Shown here piece by piece: positions 1 through 6,987 of a stretch of 8,210 nucleotides of DNA (positions are counted from its first letter, which is position 1; each line of letters begins with the position of its first letter). The DNA is taken from assembly GCA_030589965.1 (NCBI GenBank), contig JAUUZM010000127.1:1-8210 (forward strand), read 5' to 3'. The notes beneath the pieces were generated by a model. That model was not told the origin of the DNA and did not search any database. It saw only the letters and a list, made by a program, of their open reading frames with translations. Source of the DNA: Bacteroides sp. (GTDB taxonomy: Bacteria; Bacteroidota; Bacteroidia; Bacteroidales; SM23-62). Both the position numbers and the translations under genes were made by a program.

Positions 1-472
1 ATACCTCACATTCTAATCCCATTAGTGAACAGGCAAATGCAAGGGCTGATCCCCACTGACCAGCTCCTGTCTCAGTAGTAAGTTTTTTTATACCGAATTC
101 CTTATTATACCAGGCCTGGGCCACAGCGGTATTAGGCTTATGACTTCCGCAAGGAGAAACGGATTCATTCTTATAATAAATCTTGGCCGGTGTACCCAGG
201 GCTTTTTCAAGATGGTATGCCCTGTGCAAAGGAGTAGGTCTCCAACGGTACAATAGCTCCAATACGGGTTCTGGAATATCTATCCACCGTTCCTGGCTTA
301 CTTCCTGCTCAATCAGGTTCATAGGAAATACCGGTGCCAGCATATCCGGGGATATAGGATTGCCATCAGGCCCCAGAGGTGGTTGTGGTGCCGTTGGCAG
401 ATCAGCTGCCAGGTTATACCACTGTTTTGGCATGTCTTTTTCGGACAGAAAAACTTTAAATTGCTTACTCAT
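1..472 (-). CDS. trpB: Tryptophan synthase beta chain, TrpB2 type (partial, 3' end outside window)
   Basis: PLP-dependent enzyme that condenses indole with L-serine to give tryptophan in the cytoplasm. The first 157 residues are visible; the rest lies beyond the left edge. The reading starts MSKQFKVFLSEKDMPKQWYN. It contains RPTPL at 78-82, GTPAKIYYK at 93-101, the PLP-lysine segment GSHKPNTA with Lys112 as the expected Schiff-base lysine, and ETGAGQWGSALAFAC at 134-148, where Glu134 corresponds to the catalytic glutamate. The long N-terminal extension before RPTPL, SHKPN rather than HKIN, and ETGAGQWG rather than ETGAGQHG mark the TrpB2 subfamily, which often does not need TrpA. The ATG at 472 is the natural start; the upstream sequence is A/T-rich with no clear Shine-Dalgarno. 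It lies 67 bases downstream of gltD on the same strand with no terminator seen between them, so co-transcription with gltBD is possible. The segment before the PLP lysine reads NESVSPCG, which differs from the YEGVSPAG I recall for the family. Confidence 0.93.
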   Translation of the reverse strand, partial: MSKQFKVFLSEKDMPKQWYNLAADLPTAPQPPLGPDGNPISPDMLAPVFPMNLIEQEVSQERWIDIPEPVLELLYRWRPTPLHRAYHLEKALGTPAKIYYKNESVSPCGSHKPNTAVAQAWYNKEFGIKKLTTETGAGQWGSALAFACSLMGLECEV

Positions 473-539
473 AGTTATTGGTTTTTAAATACAAAAAATA
501 GTAATTATATCAATACAGTCCATATTCTAATCATCTTTT

Positions 540-1979
540 TTACTTTTTCTCCCGGGACTCACCCAGGTAATCGATAATGGATGCAGCTGCTTCCCGGCCT
601 GAATAGATGGCAGTAACAACCAGAGTGGCACCGTTTCTGGCATCTCCGGCAGCGAATACTTTTTCGTTGCTGGTGAGAAATTTACTATTGGTGCTAATGT
701 TTTTCCTTGCATTAACCTTCAATTTAAGGTCATTGATGATTCCTTCCTGAACAGGATGAACGAATCCTAAAGACAGAAGTACCAGGTCAGCCTCCAGGTT
801 CTCAACAGTACCGGCCACTTCCACCATTTTGAATTTTCCCTGATCGTCCCTGGCCCACTGAACCTCTACTACCTCAAGTCCGGTTACATGTTGCATTTCT
901 CCTTTAAACTTACGGGTTGAGAGACTCCATCTACGTTCACATCCTTCCTCATGAGAAGAGGAAGTTTTAAGTTTTTTCGGTGTATATGGCCATGCAGGAT
1001 TGGCTTTCCCTTCAATTTCCTGAGGTTTGGGCAGTATCTCAATCTGAGTTACTGATTTTGCTCCCTGCCGAATGGCAGTTCCTACACAATCGGAGCCGGT
1101 ATCTCCCCCACCGAGTACGACAACATTCTTATCCTTGGCATTAATGAGATAATCATAGGGTATATCTTGTCCCCTGTTGATTTTATTCGACTGCCTCAGG
1201 TAATCCATTGCATAATGAATTCCGTCCAGATCTCTTCCCTTGATTGAAAGATCACGTGGATGTTCCGCTCCAATTGCAATGCAAATGGCATCATATTCTT
1301 CCACTAATTCCTTAATATCCAAATTGTTCCCGACTTCCATGCAAGTCTGAATCTCGATCCCTTCATCCAGTAGCACATTCAGCCTCCTGTCAACAAGGTC
1401 CTTGTTCAGCTTAAAATCGGGTATACCATATCTGAGAAGTCCGCCTGCCGCATCTTCCTTTTCAAAAATTACTACCTGGTGTCCTGCTTTATTCAGCTGG
1501 TCAGCACATGCAAGTCCAGCCGGACCCGAGCCAATAACCGCAACTTTTTTGCCAGTACGCCTAATTGGAGGATTAGCTTTAATATAACCTTCCCGGAAAG
1601 CTATCTCAGTAATTGCAGCCTCATTCTCCCGAATGGTAACCGGGGAATTATCAATGGCTAAGGTGCATGCATCTTCGCATGGTGCCGGACAAATTCTACC
1701 GGTGAACTCAGGAAAATTATTGGTGCTTTGTAATACGTCAATTGCTTTTTTTAAATCCCCACGATGAAGAAGATCATTCCATTCAGGAATGATGTTAATC
1801 ACCGGACAGGCCCAATGGCAAAACGGGATTCCACAATCCATGCAACGTGAAGCCTGTAGCTTTCGATCTTCTGTATTCAGGGTTTGTTCTACCTCTCCAA
1901 AATCATGCACACGGTCCTGGATCGTGCGATTTCCAGCTTCTTTCCTGTCAATTTTTAAAAATCCCCTCGGGTCAGCCAT
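540..1979 (-). CDS. gltD: Glutamate synthase small (beta) subunit, GltD
   Basis: Small subunit of glutamate synthase (GOGAT). It oxidises NAD(P)H through FAD and passes electrons through iron-sulfur clusters to GltB. With ATG at 1979 the protein has 479 residues, close to the usual 470-490. The N-terminal MADPRGFLKI is typical. Iron-sulfur cysteines are Cys46, 49, 54 and 58 (CxxCxxxxCxxxCP), then Cys97, 101 and 105 (CPAPCEDAC). The FAD-binding Rossmann motif is GSGPAG at 150-155, followed by FEKEDAAGGLLRYGIPDFKL. The NAD(P)H-binding motif is GGGDTGSD at 290-297. The C-terminal FAD segment is AAGDAR at about 443-448. A GTG one codon upstream (1982) is also an open start; I prefer ATG because MADPRGF matches family N-termini. 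An AAGGA at 1995-1999 is rather far from either start. It starts 26 bases after the gltB stop, so the two subunits are almost certainly co-transcribed. Cofactor preference, NADPH or NADH, cannot be settled here. Confidence 0.96.
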   Translation of the reverse strand: MADPRGFLKIDRKEAGNRTIQDRVHDFGEVEQTLNTEDRKLQASRCMDCGIPFCHWACPVINIIPEWNDLLHRGDLKKAIDVLQSTNNFPEFTGRICPAPCEDACTLAIDNSPVTIRENEAAITEIAFREGYIKANPPIRRTGKKVAVIGSGPAGLACADQLNKAGHQVVIFEKEDAAGGLLRYGIPDFKLNKDLVDRRLNVLLDEGIEIQTCMEVGNNLDIKELVEEYDAICIAIGAEHPRDLSIKGRDLDGIHYAMDYLRQSNKINRGQDIPYDYLINAKDKNVVVLGGGDTGSDCVGTAIRQGAKSVTQIEILPKPQEIEGKANPAWPYTPKKLKTSSSHEEGCERRWSLSTRKFKGEMQHVTGLEVVEVQWARDDQGKFKMVEVAGTVENLEADLVLLSLGFVHPVQEGIINDLKLKVNARKNISTNSKFLTSNEKVFAAGDARNGATLVVTAIYSGREAAASIIDYLGESREKK

Positions 1980-2005
1980 CACTATTATTTTTTTTCCTTA
2001 TCCAA

Positions 2006-5000
2006 TTAAAATATACCTATGCTTCCACCATCCTGGTTCTCAACATCTGTCTCCACTTCCTCAATCTTTCTTTTCAATGCTTCAAGCTTCTCTTCTTCGA
2101 GCACTCTCTTATACTCATAAGGTATGACCTTAATAAAATTAGGAAGGAATTTATCCCAGTTATCCAGTATATTCTTGGCATGTCCGCTGGCAGTATACTG
2201 GTAATGTTTCTCGATCAGACCTTTAAGTTCACGGATATCATTTAAATCTTCGACCAGTGAAATCTCAACCATTCCCATGTTGCAGTAATAATCAAAATTT
2301 CTATCCTGGTCCAGCACATAAGCAATTCCACCACTCATTCCTGCAGCAAAATTTCTTCCTGTTTTACCAAGAACAACAGTTCTGCCCCCGGTCATATATT
2401 CACAGCAATGGTCACCGCTTCCTTCGACGACTGCAATGGCACCGGAATTCCTTACGCAAAACCTCTCCCCGGCATTCCCGTTCACATAAACTTCTCCGGC
2501 AGTAGCTCCATACAGTACAGTATTGCCAATTATTACATTTTCCTCGGGATTGAACCTTGTTCCCTTAGGAGCAACCACAATAATTTTTCCTCCGGATAAG
2601 CCCTTACCCAGATAATCATTGGCATCCCCTTCCAGTCGAAAAGTTACACCCCTGGTTAAAAAAGCTCCAAAACTTTGTCCAGCCGACCCTTTAAAGCCAA
2701 CATTTATGGTATCCTCAGGCAAGCCCTCCAGTCCATAGAGAGTAGATATCTTTCCGGAAAGCATAGCTCCTGTGGCCCGGTCTGTATTCTTAATCTCTGA
2801 ATTAATCACGACCTTCTTTCCCTCCTCCAATGCCAGGGCAGAATCCTCAATTAATTTCAGGTCCAGTACCTCACCAGGAAGTTCCCTTTTGGTACTGAAA
2901 AACCTTCTTTCAAATTTTTTCGCTTCCTCCGGCAGATGTAGAAGGGGTGAAACATCAACCGTGGATGCCTTCCAATGGTCTTTCGGTTCCTTAATATCGA
3001 GAAGGTCTACCCTTCCAACCAGATCATCAAAACGGGTAAAGCCGAGTTCTGCCAGATATTCCCTTACCTCCATGGCCATAAATGTGAAATAGTTCACCAG
3101 GTAATCAGCCTTCCCTGTATATTTCTTTCTAAGTTTCTCGTCCTGGGTGGCGATCCCAACCGGACAGGTATTCAGATGGCATTTGCGCATCATAATACAA
3201 CCCAGTGTAATAAGGGCTCCGGTGGAGAATCCAAATTCTTCAGCCCCCATGATCCCAGAAAGGATAATATCAAGTCCGGTCTTCATCTGTCCGTCTGTCT
3301 GGATAACCACATTACGTCTGAGATTATTCATTACCAGAGTCTGCTGGGTTTCTGATAAACCAATCTCAACCGGCAGTCCGGCGTGCTTGATGGAGCTCGA
3401 TGGACTTGCACCTGTGCCTCCTTCTGAACCGGAGATGGTTATTATATCAGCCCCTGCCTTGGCTACACCGGCAGCAATAGTTCCTACTCCTGAAGCTGAA
3501 ACAAGCTTAACACTTACTTTAGCTTTGGGATTAACATTTTTGAGATCAAAGATCAGTTGGGCCAGATCCTCAATGGAATAAATATCATGATGTGGTGGTG
3601 GTGAAATAAGTGTGATACCGGGTATAGAATATCGGGTTTTAGCAATGATTTTATCCACCTTATGTCCGGGTAACTGTCCCCCTTCACCAGGCTTGGCACC
3701 CTGGGCAACCTTTATCTGTATTTCATCTGCATTTACCAGGTAATGATTGGTCACTCCAAATCTTCCGGAGGCAATCTGTTTAATGGAACTCCTCACGTTT
3801 CTTCCATCGGGACCAGGCTCAAATCTGGAAGGATCCTCTCCTCCCTCACCGGTATTGCTTCTCCCTCCTATCCTGTTCATAGCCTCTGCAAGAGCTTCAT
3901 GGGCCTCCCTGGAAATGGAACCATAGGACATCGCACCGGTTACGAACCCTTTAAAAATGGATTCAACGGGCTCAACATCTTTCAATTTAACAGGATTTTT
4001 TTTCAGTCGGAAAAATCCACGCAGGAAATTCGGTTTCTGATTGTATTCATCAACGGCAGCAGAAAATACTTTATATCGTTCATAATCATTCGTCCTGGCT
4101 GCCCACTGTAAATTGGTAAGGGTTTCAGGATTCCAGGCATGTTGTTCTCCCCTGACCCTGTAATGGTAAGTTCCGGCACTCTGTATCTGTTTGTCCTCAC
4201 AGGCATCAGTGAAAGCATTTGTATGAGACAGAATAGCTTCCTTCGCAATCTCCTCAATCCCCAGTCCTTCAATCCGGCTTACCGTGCCTTCGAAATATTT
4301 ATCCACCAATTCCTGGCTGAGGCCAACGGCTTCAAAAATCTGGGCAGAACGATAAGACCTGAGTGTGGAAATCCCCATTTTTGAAAGGATTTTCAAAAGC
4401 CCCTTATTGATGGCCTTAATATAATTTTCCTCAGCACGCTGGTAATCCACCTGAATTGCCTGTTCCTTTACAAGCCTCTCAATAACAGCAAATGCCATAT
4501 ATGGATTGATCACAGATGCCCCAAATCCGAATAGTAGTGCAAAATGATGGACTTCCCTGGCCTCTCCCGTCTCCAGAACGATGTCAATCTGCATTCGCTT
4601 ACGCTTGTCTATCAGGTGATGATGTACAGCAGATACGGCCAACAATGAAGGCACGGGCGCCATATCCTTCGTGAAGTTCCTGTCCGTAAGGATGATGTAA
4701 TTTTTCCCTTCGTCCACAGCTTTCTCGGCCTCAAGGCAGATTTTTTCAACTGCCCTGGAAAGTTCCCCGGTCTTGCCGTTTGCCCGAAAATGCAAGGGTA
4801 TAGTAGTAGATGAGAAACCCTTATATCTAAGGTTTGCAATTACCTGGAAATAGGTATTGTTGACAATCGGACTATGAAGCTTGATCATTTTACTGTGCTC
4901 AGGCCCCTCATGTAAAAGGTTATCCTGGAAGGAACCAATATAACCTGTAAGACTCATAACCAACTCTTCCCGAATAGGGTCGATAGCCGGATTGGTAACC

Positions 5001-6553
5001 TGTGCAAACAATTGCCGGAAATAATTGAACAGACGGTAAGGTTTATCAGAAAGAACAGCAAGGGGGGTATCATTGCCCATACTTCCAACAGGTTCATGCC
5101 CTTTTTCGGCCATTCCTGAAATAATAAACTCAATATCCTCCTTTGCGAAGCCAAAAGTATTCAGATAGCATTTATATTCCGCTCCCAAATCCGGTGATAC
5201 CTGCCTGCCAACTTCAATATCAGTCAGATTCACACGATTCTCAGAAAGCCACTTACGATAAGGATTATGGGCAGCCAGTCCGGATTTAAGTTCAGGATCA
5301 TAATGGATTTTACCTTCCTTGGTATCTATAAGCATCATTTTCCCGGGTTTGAGCCTGCCTTTTTCTACGATCTCCTGTGGAGGAAAATATTTTACGCCTA
5401 CCTCTGAACCCATCACCACAATATCTGTATCTGTGATAATATACCTTGATGGTCGAAGACCGTTTCTATCCAAGGTACCCCCTATAAACCTTCCATCTGA
5501 GAATATCAGTGAAGCCGGACCGTCCCAGGGTTCAATGAATGTGGAATGGTACTCATAAAAGGAGCGTAGATCTTCCGAAATTGGATTTTTCGTATTCCAA
5601 GATTCAGGTACCAGGATTGACACTGCATGTTCCAGTGACTTCCCTGTGAGGTACATGAATTCCAAAACATTGTCCAGGCTGGCAGAATCAGATTTATCAG
5701 GTTCTATCACCGGAAAGATTTTACTTAGATCATCGTCCAGGTAATGAGACTGTATTACAGATTCCCTGGCCTTCATCCAGGAACGGTTCCCCTTGATGGT
5801 ATTGATTTCACCATTATGAGCCAGAAGCCTGAATGGCTGAGCCAGGTCCCATGAAGGAAAGGTATTGGTTGAAAATCTTGAATGTACAAGGGCAATGGCA
5901 GAAGTAAGCCTCACATCCCTGAGATCGAGATAATATTCCCCCAGTTGTTCTGAAGTCAGCATCCCCTTGTAAATCAGCACCCTGGTTGATAAGCTTGAAA
6001 TATAAAATACATTCTTCTGGGATAAATCCGTTTCACGGATGGCATTTTCCACACGCTTCCTGGCCACATATAACTTACGCTCAAATTCCAATTGCTCCAG
6101 ATCAGCTTCCAGTAAAGCCTGTTTCATTGATGGTTCAGCTTCCCTGGCAGTATCACCAATTTTACTGTTATCCACAGGAACCTCCCGGTAGTCAATTATG
6201 GAAATGCCCTCTTCCATCATAATACGCTCAAAAATCTCCAGACATTTCTCTTCCTGAATCTTTTCCTGAGGCAGGAATAATATCCCGGTACCAAATTCAC
6301 CCTCTGGAGGAACATTATATCCCTGGATAAGATAGAAATCCCTGGGTATCTGAATCATTATACCTGCACCGTCGCCAGTCTTGCTATCCGCCCCTTCAGC
6401 ACCACGGTGGGTCATATTCTCAAGGACTTCCAGTCCCATTTTAATTATCTCATGTGACTTTCTTCCACGAATATGGGTTACGAATCCTATTCCACAATTA
6501 TCGTGTTCAAATTCAGATCTGTATAGGCCTTCTTGTTCTGGTCTGGATTTCAT
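2006..6553 (-). CDS. gltB: Glutamate synthase large (alpha) subunit, GltB
   Basis: Large subunit of glutamate synthase. It hydrolyses glutamine and channels the ammonia to 2-oxoglutarate, giving two glutamates; cytoplasmic, partner of GltD. The 1515 residues match the family length and no frameshift is apparent. The N-terminal class II glutamine amidotransferase domain spans about 20-430. DNCGIGF places the catalytic Cys at residue 20, so a propeptide of 19 residues is expected to be removed. A central domain (about 470-780) follows. The FMN-binding synthase domain (about 840-1210) includes TGAMSYGSIS around Met875, PGEGGQLPGHKV, SPPPHHDIYS and GSEGGTGASP. The [3Fe-4S] cysteines are Cys1119, 1125 and 1130 (CIMMRKCHLNTC). 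The C-terminal GXGXG beta-helix domain covers about 1255-1450, and a charged tail ends in GGSIGIF. The ATG at 6553 is supported by GGAG seven bases upstream and by the correct propeptide length. A promoter, leader ORF and terminator-like hairpin precede it, suggesting attenuation. Confidence 0.98.
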   Translation of the reverse strand: MKSRPEQEGLYRSEFEHDNCGIGFVTHIRGRKSHEIIKMGLEVLENMTHRGAEGADSKTGDGAGIMIQIPRDFYLIQGYNVPPEGEFGTGILFLPQEKIQEEKCLEIFERIMMEEGISIIDYREVPVDNSKIGDTAREAEPSMKQALLEADLEQLEFERKLYVARKRVENAIRETDLSQKNVFYISSLSTRVLIYKGMLTSEQLGEYYLDLRDVRLTSAIALVHSRFSTNTFPSWDLAQPFRLLAHNGEINTIKGNRSWMKARESVIQSHYLDDDLSKIFPVIEPDKSDSASLDNVLEFMYLTGKSLEHAVSILVPESWNTKNPISEDLRSFYEYHSTFIEPWDGPASLIFSDGRFIGGTLDRNGLRPSRYIITDTDIVVMGSEVGVKYFPPQEIVEKGRLKPGKMMLIDTKEGKIHYDPELKSGLAAHNPYRKWLSENRVNLTDIEVGRQVSPDLGAEYKCYLNTFGFAKEDIEFIISGMAEKGHEPVGSMGNDTPLAVLSDKPYRLFNYFRQLFAQVTNPAIDPIREELVMSLTGYIGSFQDNLLHEGPEHSKMIKLHSPIVNNTYFQVIANLRYKGFSSTTIPLHFRANGKTGELSRAVEKICLEAEKAVDEGKNYIILTDRNFTKDMAPVPSLLAVSAVHHHLIDKRKRMQIDIVLETGEAREVHHFALLFGFGASVINPYMAFAVIERLVKEQAIQVDYQRAEENYIKAINKGLLKILSKMGISTLRSYRSAQIFEAVGLSQELVDKYFEGTVSRIEGLGIEEIAKEAILSHTNAFTDACEDKQIQSAGTYHYRVRGEQHAWNPETLTNLQWAARTNDYERYKVFSAAVDEYNQKPNFLRGFFRLKKNPVKLKDVEPVESIFKGFVTGAMSYGSISREAHEALAEAMNRIGGRSNTGEGGEDPSRFEPGPDGRNVRSSIKQIASGRFGVTNHYLVNADEIQIKVAQGAKPGEGGQLPGHKVDKIIAKTRYSIPGITLISPPPHHDIYSIEDLAQLIFDLKNVNPKAKVSVKLVSASGVGTIAAGVAKAGADIITISGSEGGTGASPSSSIKHAGLPVEIGLSETQQTLVMNNLRRNVVIQTDGQMKTGLDIILSGIMGAEEFGFSTGALITLGCIMMRKCHLNTCPVGIATQDEKLRKKYTGKADYLVNYFTFMAMEVREYLAELGFTRFDDLVGRVDLLDIKEPKDHWKASTVDVSPLLHLPEEAKKFERRFFSTKRELPGEVLDLKLIEDSALALEEGKKVVINSEIKNTDRATGAMLSGKISTLYGLEGLPEDTINVGFKGSAGQSFGAFLTRGVTFRLEGDANDYLGKGLSGGKIIVVAPKGTRFNPEENVIIGNTVLYGATAGEVYVNGNAGERFCVRNSGAIAVVEGSGDHCCEYMTGGRTVVLGKTGRNFAAGMSGGIAYVLDQDRNFDYYCNMGMVEISLVEDLNDIRELKGLIEKHYQYTASGHAKNILDNWDKFLPNFIKVIPYEYKRVLEEEKLEALKRKIEEVETDVENQDGGSIGIF

Positions 6554-6560
6554 AATATCT

Positions 6561-6564
6561 CTCC
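6561..6564 (-). promoter_or_regulatory. Ribosome binding site of gltB
   Basis: On the minus strand GGAG (within GGAGAG) sits seven bases before the gltB ATG at 6553. This is a good Shine-Dalgarno match at normal spacing and fixes the start. It stands out because the other three starts in the window have weak or no such signal. It lies downstream of the terminator-like hairpin, so it is made only on readthrough transcripts. Confidence 0.75.
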
Positions 6565-6588
6565 GATGCTTCCTGTAAATTATTATTC

Positions 6589-6623
6589 AAAAAAAAACCG
6601 TTCCCTCTTAACCTGAGAACGGC
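6589..6623 (-). terminator. Intrinsic terminator in the gltB leader (candidate attenuator)
   Basis: Read toward gltB, GCCGTTCTC (6623-6615) pairs with GGGAACGGT (6605-6597) in a stem of eight to nine pairs including G-U wobbles. The loop has nine bases (6614-6606). The stem runs directly into nine consecutive T residues (6597-6589). This is the classic form of a factor-independent terminator. It works only on the minus strand, because the plus strand has no T run after the hairpin. It lies 36 bases before the gltB ATG and downstream of a good promoter, and there is no minus-strand gene upstream other than the leader ORF. That position implies regulated premature termination rather than the end of another gene. 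The structure was worked out by eye, without an energy calculation. Confidence 0.8.
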
Positions 6624-6712
6624 ATCCTATATTTTCTATTTATTGTTACTGGATTACCATTCTAATAATAAGGCTGTCTTTTATAAGAATACGCTCTGTG
6701 AGCCCTGAGAAC
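6612..6712 (-). repeat. Nine-base direct repeat GTTCTCAGG in the gltB leader
   Basis: GTTCTCAGG occurs twice in the leader RNA orientation: at 6712-6704 inside the leader ORF (codons 10-13), and at 6620-6612, where it forms the 5' arm and the start of the loop of the terminator hairpin. The copies are 92 bases apart. The upstream GUUCUC could pair with GGGAAC (6605-6600) of the hairpin's 3' arm in six pairs, one of them G-U. It could thus compete with terminator formation. That role is inferred. Confidence 0.5.
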
Positions 6713-6741
6713 TCTGTCCCTGTATCAATTTTATATAACAT
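6646..6741 (-). CDS. Putative 31-residue leader peptide upstream of gltB
   Basis: A short open frame from ATG at 6741 to TAA at 6648-6646 lies between the predicted promoter and the terminator hairpin. It starts MLYKIDTGTEFSG and ends ILIKDSLIIRMVIQ. The stop codon is 23 bases before the hairpin. Eight of the thirteen codons 18-30 (6690-6652) code for Ile, Leu or Val, as expected if ribosome stalling at branched-chain codons senses those amino acids. There is no glutamate or glutamine run. The ATG is only six bases after the -7 element, so the transcript would be nearly leaderless and no ribosome binding site could precede it. That weakens the case for translation. A/T-rich DNA favours such codons by chance, so this is a candidate based on position and composition, not on homology. 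Confidence 0.45.
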   Translation of the reverse strand: MLYKIDTGTEFSGLTERILIKDSLIIRMVIQ

Positions 6742-6746
6742 CGCTA

Positions 6747-6778
6747 CAAATATATTTAATATTACCTTATAATTCAAA
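6747..6778 (-). promoter_or_regulatory. Bacteroidota-type promoter for the gltB operon
   Basis: On the minus strand a -33 element TTTG (6778-6775) is followed by a 20-base spacer and a -7 element TATATTTG (6754-6747). This matches the known Bacteroidota primary sigma consensus TTTG-N19-21-TAnnTTTG at every defined position. Transcription would begin near 6743-6740, giving a leader of about 190 bases before gltB. The match also supports the taxonomic assignment. Confidence 0.72.
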
Positions 6779-6779
6779 A

Positions 6780-6801
6780 GTTAAACAGAGGTTTTTTTAA
6801 C
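6780..6801. repeat. Short dyad just upstream of the gltB promoter
   Basis: GTTAAA (6780-6785) and TTTAAC (6796-6801) form a perfect six-base inverted repeat separated by ten bases. It ends one base from the -33 element of the gltB promoter. The position suits a regulator binding site, but the arms are short and A/T-rich, so chance is a real alternative. Confidence 0.25.
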
Positions 6802-6987
6802 AATCTCTAAATAAACAATGCTCAATATTGCCAATTCGTCACAAAAAAGGCCAATAATGCTTCTATTTGAAAGTATTTAAAAACCAATAATCTTATGAAT
6901 TTAAGAATAGTATTGAGGCTTACAAAGATAAGAATCCTTCGGACAATAATAACTATATTTAAGCTTCAACATCCATATAGAAATCAC

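Larger units (their letters stand above)
6554..6987. other. Divergent intergenic region between gltB and the tricorn-like gene
   Basis: This 434-base region is A/T-rich and separates two divergent genes. The gltB-proximal half (6554-6778) holds the gltB ribosome binding site, terminator hairpin, leader ORF and promoter, listed separately. The half nearer the tricorn-like gene (6802-6987) has no convincing structure. TATATTTA at 6954-6961 is one base from the -7 consensus, but no TTTG lies at the right distance upstream. An in-frame ATG at 6895 could extend the tricorn-like protein by 31 residues. Confidence 0.8.

Noticed and set aside
183..488. Plus-strand 101-codon open frame opposite trpB
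   Set aside because: The minus-strand frame encodes clear TrpB2 motifs through the same bases, so the plus-strand frame is incidental.
1021..1121. Possible defect in the GltD nucleotide-binding region
   Set aside because: The GGGDTGSD motif and flanking sequence are intact and the frame is continuous, so the gene is not broken.
1789..2245. Overlapping plus-strand open frames opposite the gltD start and gltB end
   Set aside because: They lie antisense to conserved glutamate synthase coding sequence and show no recognisable domain; they are shadows of the real genes.
2772..3581. Plus-strand open frames of 106-144 codons opposite gltB
   Set aside because: They overlap the highly conserved FMN and iron-sulfur coding region on the other strand and have low-complexity, unrecognisable translations.
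6554..6741. Known riboswitch or T-box in the gltB leader
   Set aside because: I do not recognise a T-box specifier loop and conserved T-box sequence, or any riboswitch core I can name. A covariance-model search would be needed to exclude it fully.
6823..6830. Eight-base palindrome CAATATTG
   Set aside because: It is short, A/T-rich and not positioned against a promoter element; chance is sufficient.
6954..6961. TATATTTA as the -7 element of the tricorn-like gene
   Set aside because: The last base departs from TAnnTTTG and no TTTG lies 19-21 bases upstream.
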